Positions 8,580 through 15,155 of a stretch of DNA of 64,000 nucleotides are shown piece by piece; positions within the stretch are counted from its first letter, which is position 1; each line of letters starts with the position of its first letter. This stretch comes from Staphylococcus caprae (GTDB taxonomy: Bacteria > Bacillota > Bacilli > Staphylococcales > Staphylococcaceae): assembly GCF_002902725.1 (NCBI RefSeq), contig NZ_PPRT01000022.1, positions 35,346 to 99,345 of the forward strand. Direction: 5' to 3'. The notes beneath the pieces were generated by a model. That model was not told the DNA's origin. It saw nothing but the letters and a program-made list of their open reading frames with translations, and searched no databases. Made by a program: the position numbers and the translations under genes.

Positions 8580-8608
8580 AGTATAATATTATTAATGTTA
8601 TTAACGCA
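8580..8608 (-). promoter_or_regulatory. putative late-operon promoter
   Basis: On the minus strand there is a good -10 TATACT (8580–8585), but the -35 position 17 bases upstream (TGCGTT) is a poor match. That is expected for an activator-dependent late promoter. The four-part repeat array lies just upstream at 8615–8647. Confidence 0.5.
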
Positions 8609-8614
8609 CACATA

Positions 8615-8647
8615 GTTCGATGTGTTCGAATGGTTCGATGTGTTCGA
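8615..8647 (-). repeat. four TTCGA repeats at 9-base spacing (activator site?)
   Basis: The plus strand shows TTCGA four times at a regular 9-base period (8616, 8625, 8634, 8643). The first two and last two are identical 15-mers GTTCGATGTGTTCGA offset by 18 bases. The array lies upstream of the putative late promoter and directly after the regulator gene, where a late activator would bind. Confidence 0.6.
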
Positions 8648-9061
8648 TTAATCATAGTACCCTTGTTGTGCGTCCATGTATACATTGACTATCTCGTTAA
8701 CACATCCATAGAATGTAGACTTACTCTTTATCTCCATAAGTTCCATGATAGTCTTGTGCTTGATGCCTATCTTAATCAATTGTAATATATGATAGTTCAT
8801 ATCATCAGTTACATATTCTTCGTACTTATCTATAAACTGTAATTTATTAAGCAACTTAACATTACGTCGATACTCTCTATTCCTATCTAACACTTTAACT
8901 AATACCTTGTCACCCTTACCACCTTTAGCTTTAGGCATCACCGCTTCTATACCATACTGTGCTGTTGATGTGCTGTCTGCATCATACACCTGCGCTTCTA
9001 TAATGTTATGCATCCACTTATAATTGTCTATCATGTTTCTTACTTCATCACGTGTATACAT
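8648..9061 (-). CDS. putative late transcription regulator (RinA/ArpU-like position)
   Basis: This 137-residue protein ends in a region that could fold as a helix-turn-helix (HKTIMELMEIKSKSTFYGCVNEIV). It occupies the place of RinA-type activators in Staphylococcus phages: last gene of the early/middle block, directly before the cos and terminase genes. I do not see the exact RinA sequence, so the assignment rests on position, size and the C-terminal helix pattern. Its likely target is the TTCGA array just beyond its stop. Confidence 0.6.
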   Translation of the reverse strand: MYTRDEVRNMIDNYKWMHNIIEAQVYDADSTSTAQYGIEAVMPKAKGGKGDKVLVKVLDRNREYRRNVKLLNKLQFIDKYEEYVTDDMNYHILQLIKIGIKHKTIMELMEIKSKSTFYGCVNEIVNVYMDAQQGYYD

Positions 9062-9073
9062 CTACTACCTCCA

Positions 9074-9262
9074 TTACTTAAACTGTTTCTTCGCTCTCTC
9101 AATCTCACGTTCAATGTTCTCTATATCACTTTCTCTTACAAACTTGCTAAAGAGATATACGTTAGTGTACTTCAGCGCATCTAATTCATTACGCAACATA
9201 GCGTTGTTACCTAACACAATAAGTAATACTATTGCGAGTATGATTGATATTGTTATCCACAT
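9074..9262 (-). CDS. small membrane protein, DUF1514 family
   Basis: This 62-residue protein has one N-terminal membrane helix (WITISIILAIVLLIVLG) and a charged helical tail (ESDIENIEREIERAKKQFK). This is the DUF1514 pattern common between rinB and the late regulator in Staphylococcus phages. Its function is not known. The ribosome site GGAGG lies inside the end of the upstream gene and the ATG nearly touches that gene's stop, indicating coupling. Confidence 0.8.
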   Translation of the reverse strand: MWITISIILAIVLLIVLGNNAMLRNELDALKYTNVYLFSKFVRESDIENIEREIERAKKQFK

Positions 9263-9263
9263 A

Positions 9264-9422
9264 CTATTTACTTACCTCCATATTCAAGTGTGCATGATCT
9301 GTTTGGTTGAATGTGTCAATATCATCTTCACTTTGTAACTTAATGATTATCTGATTGGTTATGTACTTGCCTAGTTCATACATAGCGATAGTAAACCAAT
9401 TCTTTAATATGCGTTTAATCAT
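9264..9422 (-). CDS. rinB: transcriptional activator RinB-like
   Basis: This 52-residue protein begins MIKRILKNWFTIAMYELGKY, close to the MIKxILxxxFxxAMYELGKYVTxQ start I remember for RinB of phi11-type phages. It also has the acidic ‘SEDD’ and C-terminal EVS. RinB assists late regulation in phi11. ATG start with AAGGAG 8 bases upstream. It lies between DUF1381 and DUF1514 genes, the usual order. Confidence 0.75.
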   Translation of the reverse strand: MIKRILKNWFTIAMYELGKYITNQIIIKLQSEDDIDTFNQTDHAHLNMEVSK

Positions 9423-9427
9423 TCTGT

Positions 9428-9568
9428 TCACTCCTTAATTTTACGTTCTGCTTGTTCTCTACTCTCTGCCTCCACAATAGAGAGCGTTTCGTTTATACGT
9501 GCTTTCTCCACATTAGTGTGGATATGTCCTGTGCTGTCTTCGAATTGACGTATTAGGTATTGTGTCAC
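9428..9568 (-). CDS. DUF1381 family phage protein
   Basis: This is a 46-residue protein (MTQYLIRQFEDSTGHIHTNV…EAESREQAERKIKE) of the DUF1381 type found after dut in Staphylococcus phages; its function is unknown. The start codon is GTG at 9568 and overlaps the stop of a 19-codon frame (GTGA). AAGGAAG lies upstream. Confidence 0.7.
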   Translation of the reverse strand: MTQYLIRQFEDSTGHIHTNVEKARINETLSIVEAESREQAERKIKE

Positions 9569-9624
9569 TTCCCTAACACTTCCTTTATACGTTCCACTAT
9601 ATCTTTATTCTCCTGTGCTTCCAT
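9565..9624 (-). CDS. possible 19-residue leader peptide before DUF1381
   Basis: The frame MEAQENKDIVERIKEVLGK starts inside the 3' end of dut with AGAGGTG upstream. It ends in a GTGA overlap with the next gene, suggesting translational coupling. It is too short to be sure it is a gene. Confidence 0.35.
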   Translation of the reverse strand: MEAQENKDIVERIKEVLGK

Positions 9625-10030
9625 ATGCACCTCTGTCGCTTTCATTTTCGAACCAATCAACCTGTTTGGGTGTAGGATATACAACTGGCGCTACAACTAA
9701 CTGTGCCAGTCTTTCACCTTTTTCTACTGTGATATCTTCATCACCTATATTGTCTGTGATGATACCTATTTCTTTATGATATGTTTTGTCTATTGTTCCT
9801 AATGCTACACGTAACTTCGTTTTAAGCGATTTACCTGAACGTGGTCTTACCTGTGCCTCATACCCATAAGGTAAATTAATTGCTATATCTGTTTTAACTA
9901 TTGTTGTTGTATGCGCTGGAATAGTGATTGTTTCTGATACATATAAGTCCAAACCGGAGTCAAATTCATTAGCTCGTGTTGGCATTGTTGCGTTCTTTGA
10001 TAATCTTTTAAATTCTAATGTGTTGGTCAT
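9605..10030 (-). CDS. dut: dUTP diphosphatase (trimeric dUTPase)
   Basis: This 141-residue protein hydrolyses dUTP to dUMP and pyrophosphate. All five dUTPase motifs are present in order: FDSGLDLY (23–30), PRSG (63–66), GTIDKTYHKEIG (79–90; the usual RGE is HKE here), GERLAQLV (105–112) and a C-terminal RGAYGSTG (133–140). In S. aureus phages such dUTPases also derepress some pathogenicity islands; this cannot be judged here. Ribosome site GGAGG before ATG 10030. Confidence 0.93.
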   Translation of the reverse strand: MTNTLEFKRLSKNATMPTRANEFDSGLDLYVSETITIPAHTTTIVKTDIAINLPYGYEAQVRPRSGKSLKTKLRVALGTIDKTYHKEIGIITDNIGDEDITVEKGERLAQLVVAPVVYPTPKQVDWFENESDRGAYGSTGE

Positions 10031-10031
10031 T

Positions 10032-10256
10032 TTATTCGTCCTCCAATAACTCTGGGTTTGAGCGATAGAATGCTTGGCTTACTGCTTTGACGTCATCGCC
10101 TATATCCATAGAATTGCCATCTAAACAAACTAAATCTTCAAAACAGTTTGCCTTTCTATAAATTTTATCCAATTCGCTTAACAACGCCTCTGTATCTTCG
10201 CCTGTGAATGCACCAGCACTGATAATCGCCTGTTCAATTTGTTCACGTTTACTCAT
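10032..10256 (-). CDS. small acidic phage protein, unknown
   Basis: This is a 74-residue acidic protein starting MSKREQIEQAIISAGAFTGEDTEALL. I chose ATG 10256 with GGAGG upstream; an earlier in-frame start at 10280 lacks a ribosome site. It is one base from dut and 20 bases from the previous gene, so it is co-transcribed with the middle operon. I do not recognise a function. Confidence 0.65.
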   Translation of the reverse strand: MSKREQIEQAIISAGAFTGEDTEALLSELDKIYRKANCFEDLVCLDGNSMDIGDDVKAVSQAFYRSNPELLEDE

Positions 10257-10276
10257 TGATTGTATCCTCCACTTCA

Positions 10277-10504
10277 TCAATTTGTTCTTGATATAATATC
10301 CAATACGTCTGCATCAGTATATAGCTCCCCATCTTCAAAAACGTCTGCAATTACATCGAAAGCCTCTGCCTTAGTTTCTAGTTGTCCTAATTCATTCTTT
10401 AAGCTATTTACGTTAATATTGAATTTAACTTTCTCTCCTGTAACTAATGCGTTTAATTTTCTATTCAGATAACTTTTTAATTTGTTTACGTGTTCATACG
10501 CCAT
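10277..10504 (-). CDS. small phage protein, unknown
   Basis: This is a 75-residue protein (MAYEHVNKLKSYLNRKLNALVTGEKVKFNINVNS…) with a helical N terminus and acidic C terminus. GAGGAG lies 7 bases before the ATG. Its start is 3 bases from the stop of the reconstructed methyltransferase frame, which suggests tight coupling to that gene. Function unknown. Confidence 0.65.
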   Translation of the reverse strand: MAYEHVNKLKSYLNRKLNALVTGEKVKFNINVNSLKNELGQLETKAEAFDVIADVFEDGELYTDADVLDIISRTN

Positions 10505-10506
10505 AA

Positions 10507-10937
10507 CTAACGCTCCTCTTTAGGTTTAAATACTACGATCGCACTTGGAAACGGCGCACTGTTTGACGCCCCCCGAATTTGATACGACCTTTTAAAAATT
10601 TTATGTTATATGCATTGTTAAAGATGTAATCGTGCCAATACGTCGTGTCTGTTCTTGCTGGTATCAAACAAACAACTGTTGCACCTTTAACACTTTCCTC
10701 ATATGCTTTCTTAATCCAATGTTTTATGTTGCGTCCATATGGTGGATTCATGAAAACTATATCTTTAGACCAATCTTTCGTTAAACCGTCGTCTTCAATA
10801 GTGAAATATTTATCACATTTAGCATTTTCATGACTTGCACACGGATCTAAGGTGAATTGATATTTTTCATTCAACTCGTCGAATAAGTATTGAGGTGTAT
10901 ACCACTCGTTCGACTTCGAACTAAAGTGAACGCTCAT
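10507..10937 (-). pseudogene. phage DNA N-6-adenine methyltransferase, frameshifted at a G6 run
   Basis: The protein has the Dam-like phage methyltransferase fold: LDPCAS (SAM-binding motif I), FMNPPYG (catalytic NPPY) and LKGRIKFGG. As read, the frame stops at 10533, giving 134 residues with the unrelated tail RQTVRRFQVRS. One extra G in the run of six at 10569–10574 would restore the usual ending ASNSAPFPSAIVVFKPKEER and a stop at 10507, three bases before the next ATG. Possible causes are mutation, phase variation, slippage or sequencing error. Start ATG 10937 with GGAGG. Confidence 0.75.
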
Positions 10938-10950
10938 TCTTTCTCCTCCT

Positions 10951-11109
10951 CTACGCTTGCGTATCTTCACTACTTAAAAAATTATATTCACTATCAATGC
11001 TGTACTGCTTGATTTCTTCAAATTCCTCTTTAGTGATGTTTATGCTGTTGTCATTGCTATCGTAAATAGTGTATGTGCCATCTGTTTGTATTTCTTTTAT
11101 CTTGACCAT
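10951..11109 (-). CDS. small phage protein, unknown
   Basis: This 52-residue protein (MVKIKEIQTDGTYTIYDSND…) has a strong GGAGG ribosome site 7 bases before ATG 11109. It lies 13 bases upstream of the methyltransferase start. It is predicted to be beta-rich at the N terminus and acidic at the C terminus. I know of no function. Confidence 0.65.
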   Translation of the reverse strand: MVKIKEIQTDGTYTIYDSNDNSINITKEEFEEIKQYSIDSEYNFLSSEDTQA

Positions 11110-11111
11110 AT

Positions 11112-11201
11112 TTAATCCTCCTTAATAAATGTGTAGTCCTCATAAGCTCTCAGAACCGTTTCTACGCCCACTTTTACATTTACGTATGATTTAACCCTCA
11201 A
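11112..11201 (-). pseudogene. probable coding remnant
   Basis: A 29-codon open stretch (LRVKSYVNVKVGVETVLRAY… ending IKED) runs up to the next ribosome site. It has protein-like composition but only a TTG as possible start and no ribosome site, and its frame is closed upstream. It may be the end of a gene broken by a frameshift in the 11,210 region. Confidence 0.3.
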
Positions 11202-11209
11202 AATTAAAA

Positions 11210-11311
11210 TTAAGGCTCTCTACGGTACCCCCAGTGGCTAAATGAGGCATATGGTTTTTTAAACCAAATGTTATCGCCAACCTGCAATTCATGAAATAAA
11301 ACTCTATCCAT
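11210..11311 (-). CDS. short phage protein, possibly truncated
   Basis: This is a 33-residue frame (MDRVLFHELQVGDNIWFKKP…) whose ATG overlaps the stop of the preceding gene (ATAAATG). AAGG lies about 12 bases upstream. The sharp stop after SHWGYRREP and the coding-like remnant that follows suggest that a longer protein was broken here. Confidence 0.4.
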   Translation of the reverse strand: MDRVLFHELQVGDNIWFKKPYASFSHWGYRREP

Positions 11312-11677
11312 TTATCCGACTACCTTTTTAATAAAGATGTCATTCTCCATAAGATGTTTGCACCACTTACCACGAGGGTGTTTTTGAGGCACGTTGAACA
11401 AGTGAGGTTTCTTACGTCTAAGTTCTTCCATTCTTCGTCTTTGGATACGTTCTTTTAAACTTTCGGCTTCTTCCATTTCATTTAATCGTTCCATTCTTTT
11501 TAATTTATCCCATTCCTTGCGACGCATACCTACTGGTGCTTCTATAGCTTCGTTGTAATCCCAACCTTTTTTAATTCTTTGTCTAACAACGTAAATATCG
11601 ATAAAGTTTTCTTCCATTTTCTTTTCATCTTTTTCAGTCATCACAAAAGTTTGTTTGCCTACTCTGATATTTCTCAT
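11312..11677 (-). CDS. highly charged phage protein, unknown
   Basis: This 121-residue protein is very rich in Arg, Lys and Glu, with a predicted long helix (about residues 55–92: RKEWDKLKRMERLNEMEEAE…). It has a basic C terminus with HPRGKWCKH. Similar uncharacterised proteins occur in the replication-to-late segment of Staphylococcus phages. Start ATG 11677 after GGTGGAG; it touches the next upstream gene. Confidence 0.65.
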   Translation of the reverse strand: MRNIRVGKQTFVMTEKDEKKMEENFIDIYVVRQRIKKGWDYNEAIEAPVGMRRKEWDKLKRMERLNEMEEAESLKERIQRRRMEELRRKKPHLFNVPQKHPRGKWCKHLMENDIFIKKVVG

Positions 11678-11872
11678 TTACTCCACCTCAACTAAATCTA
11701 TAAATTCAAAGTTCTCGTTCATCAATTCTTTTTCTGGGTTCTCCGCAATCACATCGAGTAATTTCTCTTTTTCATCTTCTACAGTAGTATACTTATTAAG
11801 CCATACCGGAAACTTGCATTTGATTTTCACTGTAGCGTTTACCGTGACTGTTTCCTCTCTAGGTTCAGTCAT
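11678..11872 (-). CDS. small acidic phage protein, unknown
   Basis: This 64-residue protein (MTEPREETVTVNATVKIKCKFPVWLNKYTTVEDEKEKLLDVI…) has two predicted beta strands followed by acidic helices. It overlaps the DUF1064 gene by 8 bases and ends exactly before the next start. GAGGGAG precedes the ATG. Function unknown. Confidence 0.65.
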   Translation of the reverse strand: MTEPREETVTVNATVKIKCKFPVWLNKYTTVEDEKEKLLDVIAENPEKELMNENFEFIDLVEVE

Positions 11873-12272
11873 TCTTCTCCCTCTTTCTCTTTCGTCTGAC
11901 TTTGATTAATTCGTCATATTCAATCCATTCAAGACCTGTATATTTAGGTGCTTTACATATCCATGTGAGCTTGACGTCAGGATATTTATATCTGAACAAC
12001 TTAGCTTTCAACTTTGCTGTATCTGTTGCCATTCCTTTAACATCTATCACTTCGACTAGCTCTCCATCTAGGTATAAGGCAAAGTCTGCAATGTATTCTG
12101 TCTTGCGTTGTTTACCAAACTTAGGAATTAACTCGTACCTTGGTTGTAGTTCTATTCGGTTGTAATACACACCATTCATCTTGTTTTCTAAGTGTTTATA
12201 ATAGTCACATTCGACTGCGCTATCGAATACTATTCCGTTGTATTCTGTTTTCTTAGCGTTGTATTTACTCAT
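11865..12272 (-). CDS. DUF1064 family phage protein (endonuclease-like)
   Basis: This 135-residue protein matches DUF1064, a phage family with a PD-(D/E)xK-like core. Visible pieces are FDSAVECDYYKHLE, KTEYIADFALYLDGELVEVIDVKGM (the D…ExK-type motif) and KLKAKLFRYKYPDVKLTWI. The likely role is DNA cleavage or recombination, e.g. junction resolution, but this is inferred. I chose ATG 12272 with GAGGTGG upstream rather than the frame opening at 12284. Confidence 0.75.
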   Translation of the reverse strand: MSKYNAKKTEYNGIVFDSAVECDYYKHLENKMNGVYYNRIELQPRYELIPKFGKQRKTEYIADFALYLDGELVEVIDVKGMATDTAKLKAKLFRYKYPDVKLTWICKAPKYTGLEWIEYDELIKVRRKRKREKND

Positions 12273-12280
12273 ATGCCACC

Positions 12281-12526
12281 TCAAAATAAATAGTCATCAA
12301 TCGTGGTTTGTTGTTGTAACTCTTCCTTGCGATACAATTTATATTTACGTTTTAACTTGTTAAGCTCTTCTTTGGTTACATTGCCATTGAACACCTTTTG
12401 AAAGTGCATACCTGCATAATTACCAATGTTGAATACATCTTCTGCTAAAGGTATGACACTGCACATTTTCCAACCGTCTATGGTATATAAGTAATATTTG
12501 TCTTTATATCCCTCACGTAGTCCCAT
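12281..12526 (-). CDS. small phage protein, unknown
   Basis: This 81-residue protein (MGLREGYKDKYYLYTIDGWKMCSVIPLAED…) has a basic helical C-terminal half ending TTIDDYLF. GGAGGTG lies 7 bases before ATG 12526; a GTG directly upstream is an alternative. It sits between the helicase-loader block and DUF1064. Function unknown. Confidence 0.65.
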   Translation of the reverse strand: MGLREGYKDKYYLYTIDGWKMCSVIPLAEDVFNIGNYAGMHFQKVFNGNVTKEELNKLKRKYKLYRKEELQQQTTIDDYLF

Positions 12527-12528
12527 CA

Positions 12529-12684
12529 CTACACCTCCACAATCGGTTGTCTGTAAGCTTTTTCTTCTAATTTGCTATTAATTAAGTTGTTCAATTCCTC
12601 ATCATCTTTCGCCCAATCAATCATCTTTTGAGCATACAGATCACTGCATTTCAATATCTCTATGATGTTTTCTTTCGTTACCAT
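12529..12684 (-). CDS. small phiPVL-type phage protein
   Basis: This is a 51-residue acidic helical protein (MVTKENIIEILKCSDLYAQKM…KAYRQPIVEV). It resembles a short protein found next to dnaC-like genes in phiPVL-like phages (…CSDMYAQKLIDEA…RPAIVE). Its ATG overlaps the end of the helicase-loader gene (GCATGGTAA). Function unknown. Confidence 0.7.
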   Translation of the reverse strand: MVTKENIIEILKCSDLYAQKMIDWAKDDEELNNLINSKLEEKAYRQPIVEV

Positions 12685-13448
12685 GCGTCACGCTCCCTAA
12701 AGTCATCGCCTAGCACTTTTACTGTTCTAGCGTTATGTTTCATTCTTGAATTGATACGCTGCCAATTCATATCTTGATTTAAGTGTTTATCACTAAAGTT
12801 AGTAGTAAAGATGTTATTTTTGCCTACTCTGTTATCTACTATGCTAAATAGCTTATTGAGTGTATGTTCTGTGTTTTCTACGCCTACATCATCAAGTACA
12901 AGCAAGTCTATATTGCTTAATAACTTAACGAGTTCGTCCGTCGTCTCAGTCGCATTTTTGTTGTAAGTCGCTTTAATACGTTCCATAAGCATTGGAATGT
13001 GCATAAACGCCACCGAATAACCTTCATTTTTTATTGCCTTTGCTATGGCATAGGCTAGATGGCTTTTTCCGGTACCATATGAGCCCTGTAATATTAATGA
13101 CTTAGGTTTATCCACTGAGAACGTTTTGACGTACTCTATAGCCGTATTTTTAGCGTGTGTTTGTTGTTCGTTTTGTGGTTTGTAACTGTTAACCGTTGCT
13201 CCTTGTAATGAATGGTTAACAGTGGATTGATTAAAGATATTGTTAATATATTTTTGCTTACGTTTTTTCTCTGCCTCTTTACCAGCTTGTATCATTGTAC
13301 AGTCACAACCATGTCTGAATTCATGTCCGTTGCTAAATTTGTAATAGTCGTAACGATTTCCGCATTTCTCACACTTTAAGTCGTGTTTTTCTTCTACAAT
13401 GTTTCTATTGGGCTTTAGATTTCTGGCTAGGCTTTCCATTGATTGCAT
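12678..13448 (-). CDS. DnaC-like helicase loader ATPase
   Basis: This 256-residue AAA+ ATPase loads the host replicative helicase at the phage origin. The N-terminal zinc-binding region has CEKCGNRYDYY and HGCDC (26–50), the Walker A is GSYGTGKS (122–129), and the Walker B is LLVLDDVG (182–189). A sensor/arginine region follows (FTTNFSDKHL…INSRM). It is translated right after the DnaD-like initiator (10-base gap), forming the replication pair. Confidence 0.9.
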   Translation of the reverse strand: MQSMESLARNLKPNRNIVEEKHDLKCEKCGNRYDYYKFSNGHEFRHGCDCTMIQAGKEAEKKRKQKYINNIFNQSTVNHSLQGATVNSYKPQNEQQTHAKNTAIEYVKTFSVDKPKSLILQGSYGTGKSHLAYAIAKAIKNEGYSVAFMHIPMLMERIKATYNKNATETTDELVKLLSNIDLLVLDDVGVENTEHTLNKLFSIVDNRVGKNNIFTTNFSDKHLNQDMNWQRINSRMKHNARTVKVLGDDFRERDAW

Positions 13449-13458
13449 TCAATCACTC

Positions 13459-14235
13459 CTAATCCCAGTAGCTAGGGTCGTACTTCATTCTTTCAAGTTG
13501 ATCCATGCCACTAGGTTGTGTTTCTTGATTAAGATATCCTTCAAATTTAGTACCAAATAACGTTTCAGGTCGTAGATACTTTTCTTGACTTGTACCTAAC
13601 CATTCTGAAGTTTTAATATCGATAACTTTTTTGAAGTCATCTAATCTAAAATCTTCGTTCCAACGTGCTTCTATAAATCGTCTCGTCTTACCAGTAGTGT
13701 GTTTATAATTTTTATTTGTTTTACCATTTAGGTAAGCAACAATTCCTTTATACGGTATAGGTTCCACAGTCGACGAAGGAGACAATATATTATTGTTAGA
13801 AGTCTCTGAAGAAATCTCTGTGAAATCTCTGGTATTGGTCGGGTCATTTTGACCTTTTCCATCGTTCCATTTTGACCTCATCGTCGGGTCATTTTGACCT
13901 GATGGTCGGGTCACCAATTTATTTAAGGTATCATAATTGATTGAATACCATTTTGTTCTATCAAAACCGGCTTTATTGTAATTACCGACAAATATTAATT
14001 TTTGTTTCTCTAAACTTGTTATTGTTCTTTTTATCGTGCTTTCGCTCCAAAAAGGGAATTGCTCGATCCATTTAGGATAGGAGTTGTATATCCAACGTTT
14101 ACCATCGTGTTTGTGATTGCTGTTATTTAACCAATAGTGCATTTGTTGTAGTACAATCGCTTCATTAAGTCCTATCTCAGTTGCTAACTTAGGTAATACA
14201 AGTATTGGATAATCATCGATTAGTAGATTACTCAT
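13459..14235 (-). CDS. phage replication initiator (DnaD-like, Phg_2220_C)
   Basis: This is a 258-residue replisome organiser. The N-terminal winged-helix region (about 1–115, with LVLPKLATEIGLNEAIVLQQMHYWL) is followed by a low-complexity linker and the conserved phage C-terminal domain (about 165–240: YLNGKTNKNYK, RRFIEARWNEDFRLDDFKKVID, YLRPETLFGTKFEGYLN). The linker-coding DNA carries repeated GGTCAAAATGACC units and is probably the phage origin. Start ATG overlaps the stop of the XRE gene upstream. Confidence 0.9.
   Translation of the reverse strand: MSNLLIDDYPILVLPKLATEIGLNEAIVLQQMHYWLNNSNHKHDGKRWIYNSYPKWIEQFPFWSESTIKRTITSLEKQKLIFVGNYNKAGFDRTKWYSINYDTLNKLVTRPSGQNDPTMRSKWNDGKGQNDPTNTRDFTEISSETSNNNILSPSSTVEPIPYKGIVAYLNGKTNKNYKHTTGKTRRFIEARWNEDFRLDDFKKVIDIKTSEWLGTSQEKYLRPETLFGTKFEGYLNQETQPSGMDQLERMKYDPSYWD
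13837..13915. other. putative phage replication origin (iterons)
   Basis: Inside the initiator gene the plus strand shows GTCGGGTCATTTTGACC at 13838–13854 and 13883–13899, CATTTTGACC at 13868–13877 and GGTCGGGTCACC at 13904–13915. Repeated elements within the linker part of the initiator gene are the standard location for origins in phages of this type. The repeats encode the QNDPT repeats in the protein. Confidence 0.65.
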
Positions 14236-14471
14236 GTTTCATCACTTCCATACAATATCCATTCAGGCGTAGTGCTGAATTCCTCTGCCATTTTTCTTAT
14301 TGTTTTCATTGGTGGTAACTGCGCTCTATTTTCCCAACGACACACAGCTAATCGTCCTACGCCTAAACGCTCACCAAATTCAGATTGGAGCATATTAGCA
14401 TTTAATCTTATTTCATTTATGCGTTGAGCGATTTTCATTCTATCCTCTGGTCTAATCATTATTGATCGCAT
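14232..14471 (-). CDS. XRE-family helix-turn-helix regulator
   Basis: This 79-residue protein is a single Cro/C1-type HTH domain (RINEIRLNANMLQSEFGERLGVGRLAVCRWENRAQLPPMKTIRKMAEEF), ending in TTPEWILYGSDET. It lies between the HNH nuclease and the replication initiator and may control replication genes. AGGAGA 8 bases upstream supports the ATG at 14471, so the gene overlaps the nuclease gene by 20 bases; ATG 14459 is the alternative. Confidence 0.8.
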   Translation of the reverse strand: MRSIMIRPEDRMKIAQRINEIRLNANMLQSEFGERLGVGRLAVCRWENRAQLPPMKTIRKMAEEFSTTPEWILYGSDET

Positions 14472-15141
14472 TTGTTTTCTCTCCTTTCAGCATTCGGTTG
14501 AGCCTACTATCAACATCCACCCAACTGTCCTGTAATTTGTATTTCTCATTGAAACTATTCATGCCTATGTTGTGCTGTTCTCGATGGTGGCTTGAACATA
14601 AAGCTAATACTTTGTTTCCTATATGATTAATCTTGCGTCTGTTACGTCCTCGTCCTACTGCTTGATAATGTGCGAGTTCAGCTCTTGGCTTACCACAAAT
14701 GACACAGTTACGATTGACTGTTGACCAGTAAAGGAATGACTTATCATTTTTAAGCAGGTCACTCGTCTTATAATTAAGTGGAATATTGTTATGGAATATC
14801 CAGTCGAGAATAACTTCTATAACTTGTTTAGCTTGTTCTCTTGTGCAATTACTTAATGAGAGACGTTTTTCGTAGCCGTAGAGGACTTCTACGTAATCCA
14901 TGAACAAATACCTCATATAGTCACGAGGCTGTCCCGTATATGCTTCTATGTCGTTGCAGAGAGCAAATATCTTCCTTCGTTGTTTGCCAGTGATAGAGTT
15001 TGGATCTATCACTGAACAATCAACATCAACAGGTTGGCCTATGTTTAATAATTCAATAGCTTGTTCTGGCACTTCTACACCAGTAATCACAGCATCATAC
15101 AAACCATCTTCTCTTTGGTTATATTTGATAATCTTCGACAC
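14452..15141 (-). CDS. putative HNH-type recombination nuclease
   Basis: This is a 229-residue protein with an N-terminal part resembling phage NinB-like proteins (SITGKQRRKIFALCNDIEAYTGQP) and a C-terminal HNH zinc domain (CVICGKPRAELAHYQAVGRGRNR…ALCSSHHREQHN). Staphylococcus phages carry such a ‘putative HNHc nuclease’ beside the recombinase genes; a role in recombination is likely. The start is GTG at 15141 with only a weak ribosome site. Confidence 0.8.
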   Translation of the reverse strand: MSKIIKYNQREDGLYDAVITGVEVPEQAIELLNIGQPVDVDCSVIDPNSITGKQRRKIFALCNDIEAYTGQPRDYMRYLFMDYVEVLYGYEKRLSLSNCTREQAKQVIEVILDWIFHNNIPLNYKTSDLLKNDKSFLYWSTVNRNCVICGKPRAELAHYQAVGRGRNRRKINHIGNKVLALCSSHHREQHNIGMNSFNEKYKLQDSWVDVDSRLNRMLKGEKTNAINND

Positions 15142-15155
15142 TTATATCAACCCAA

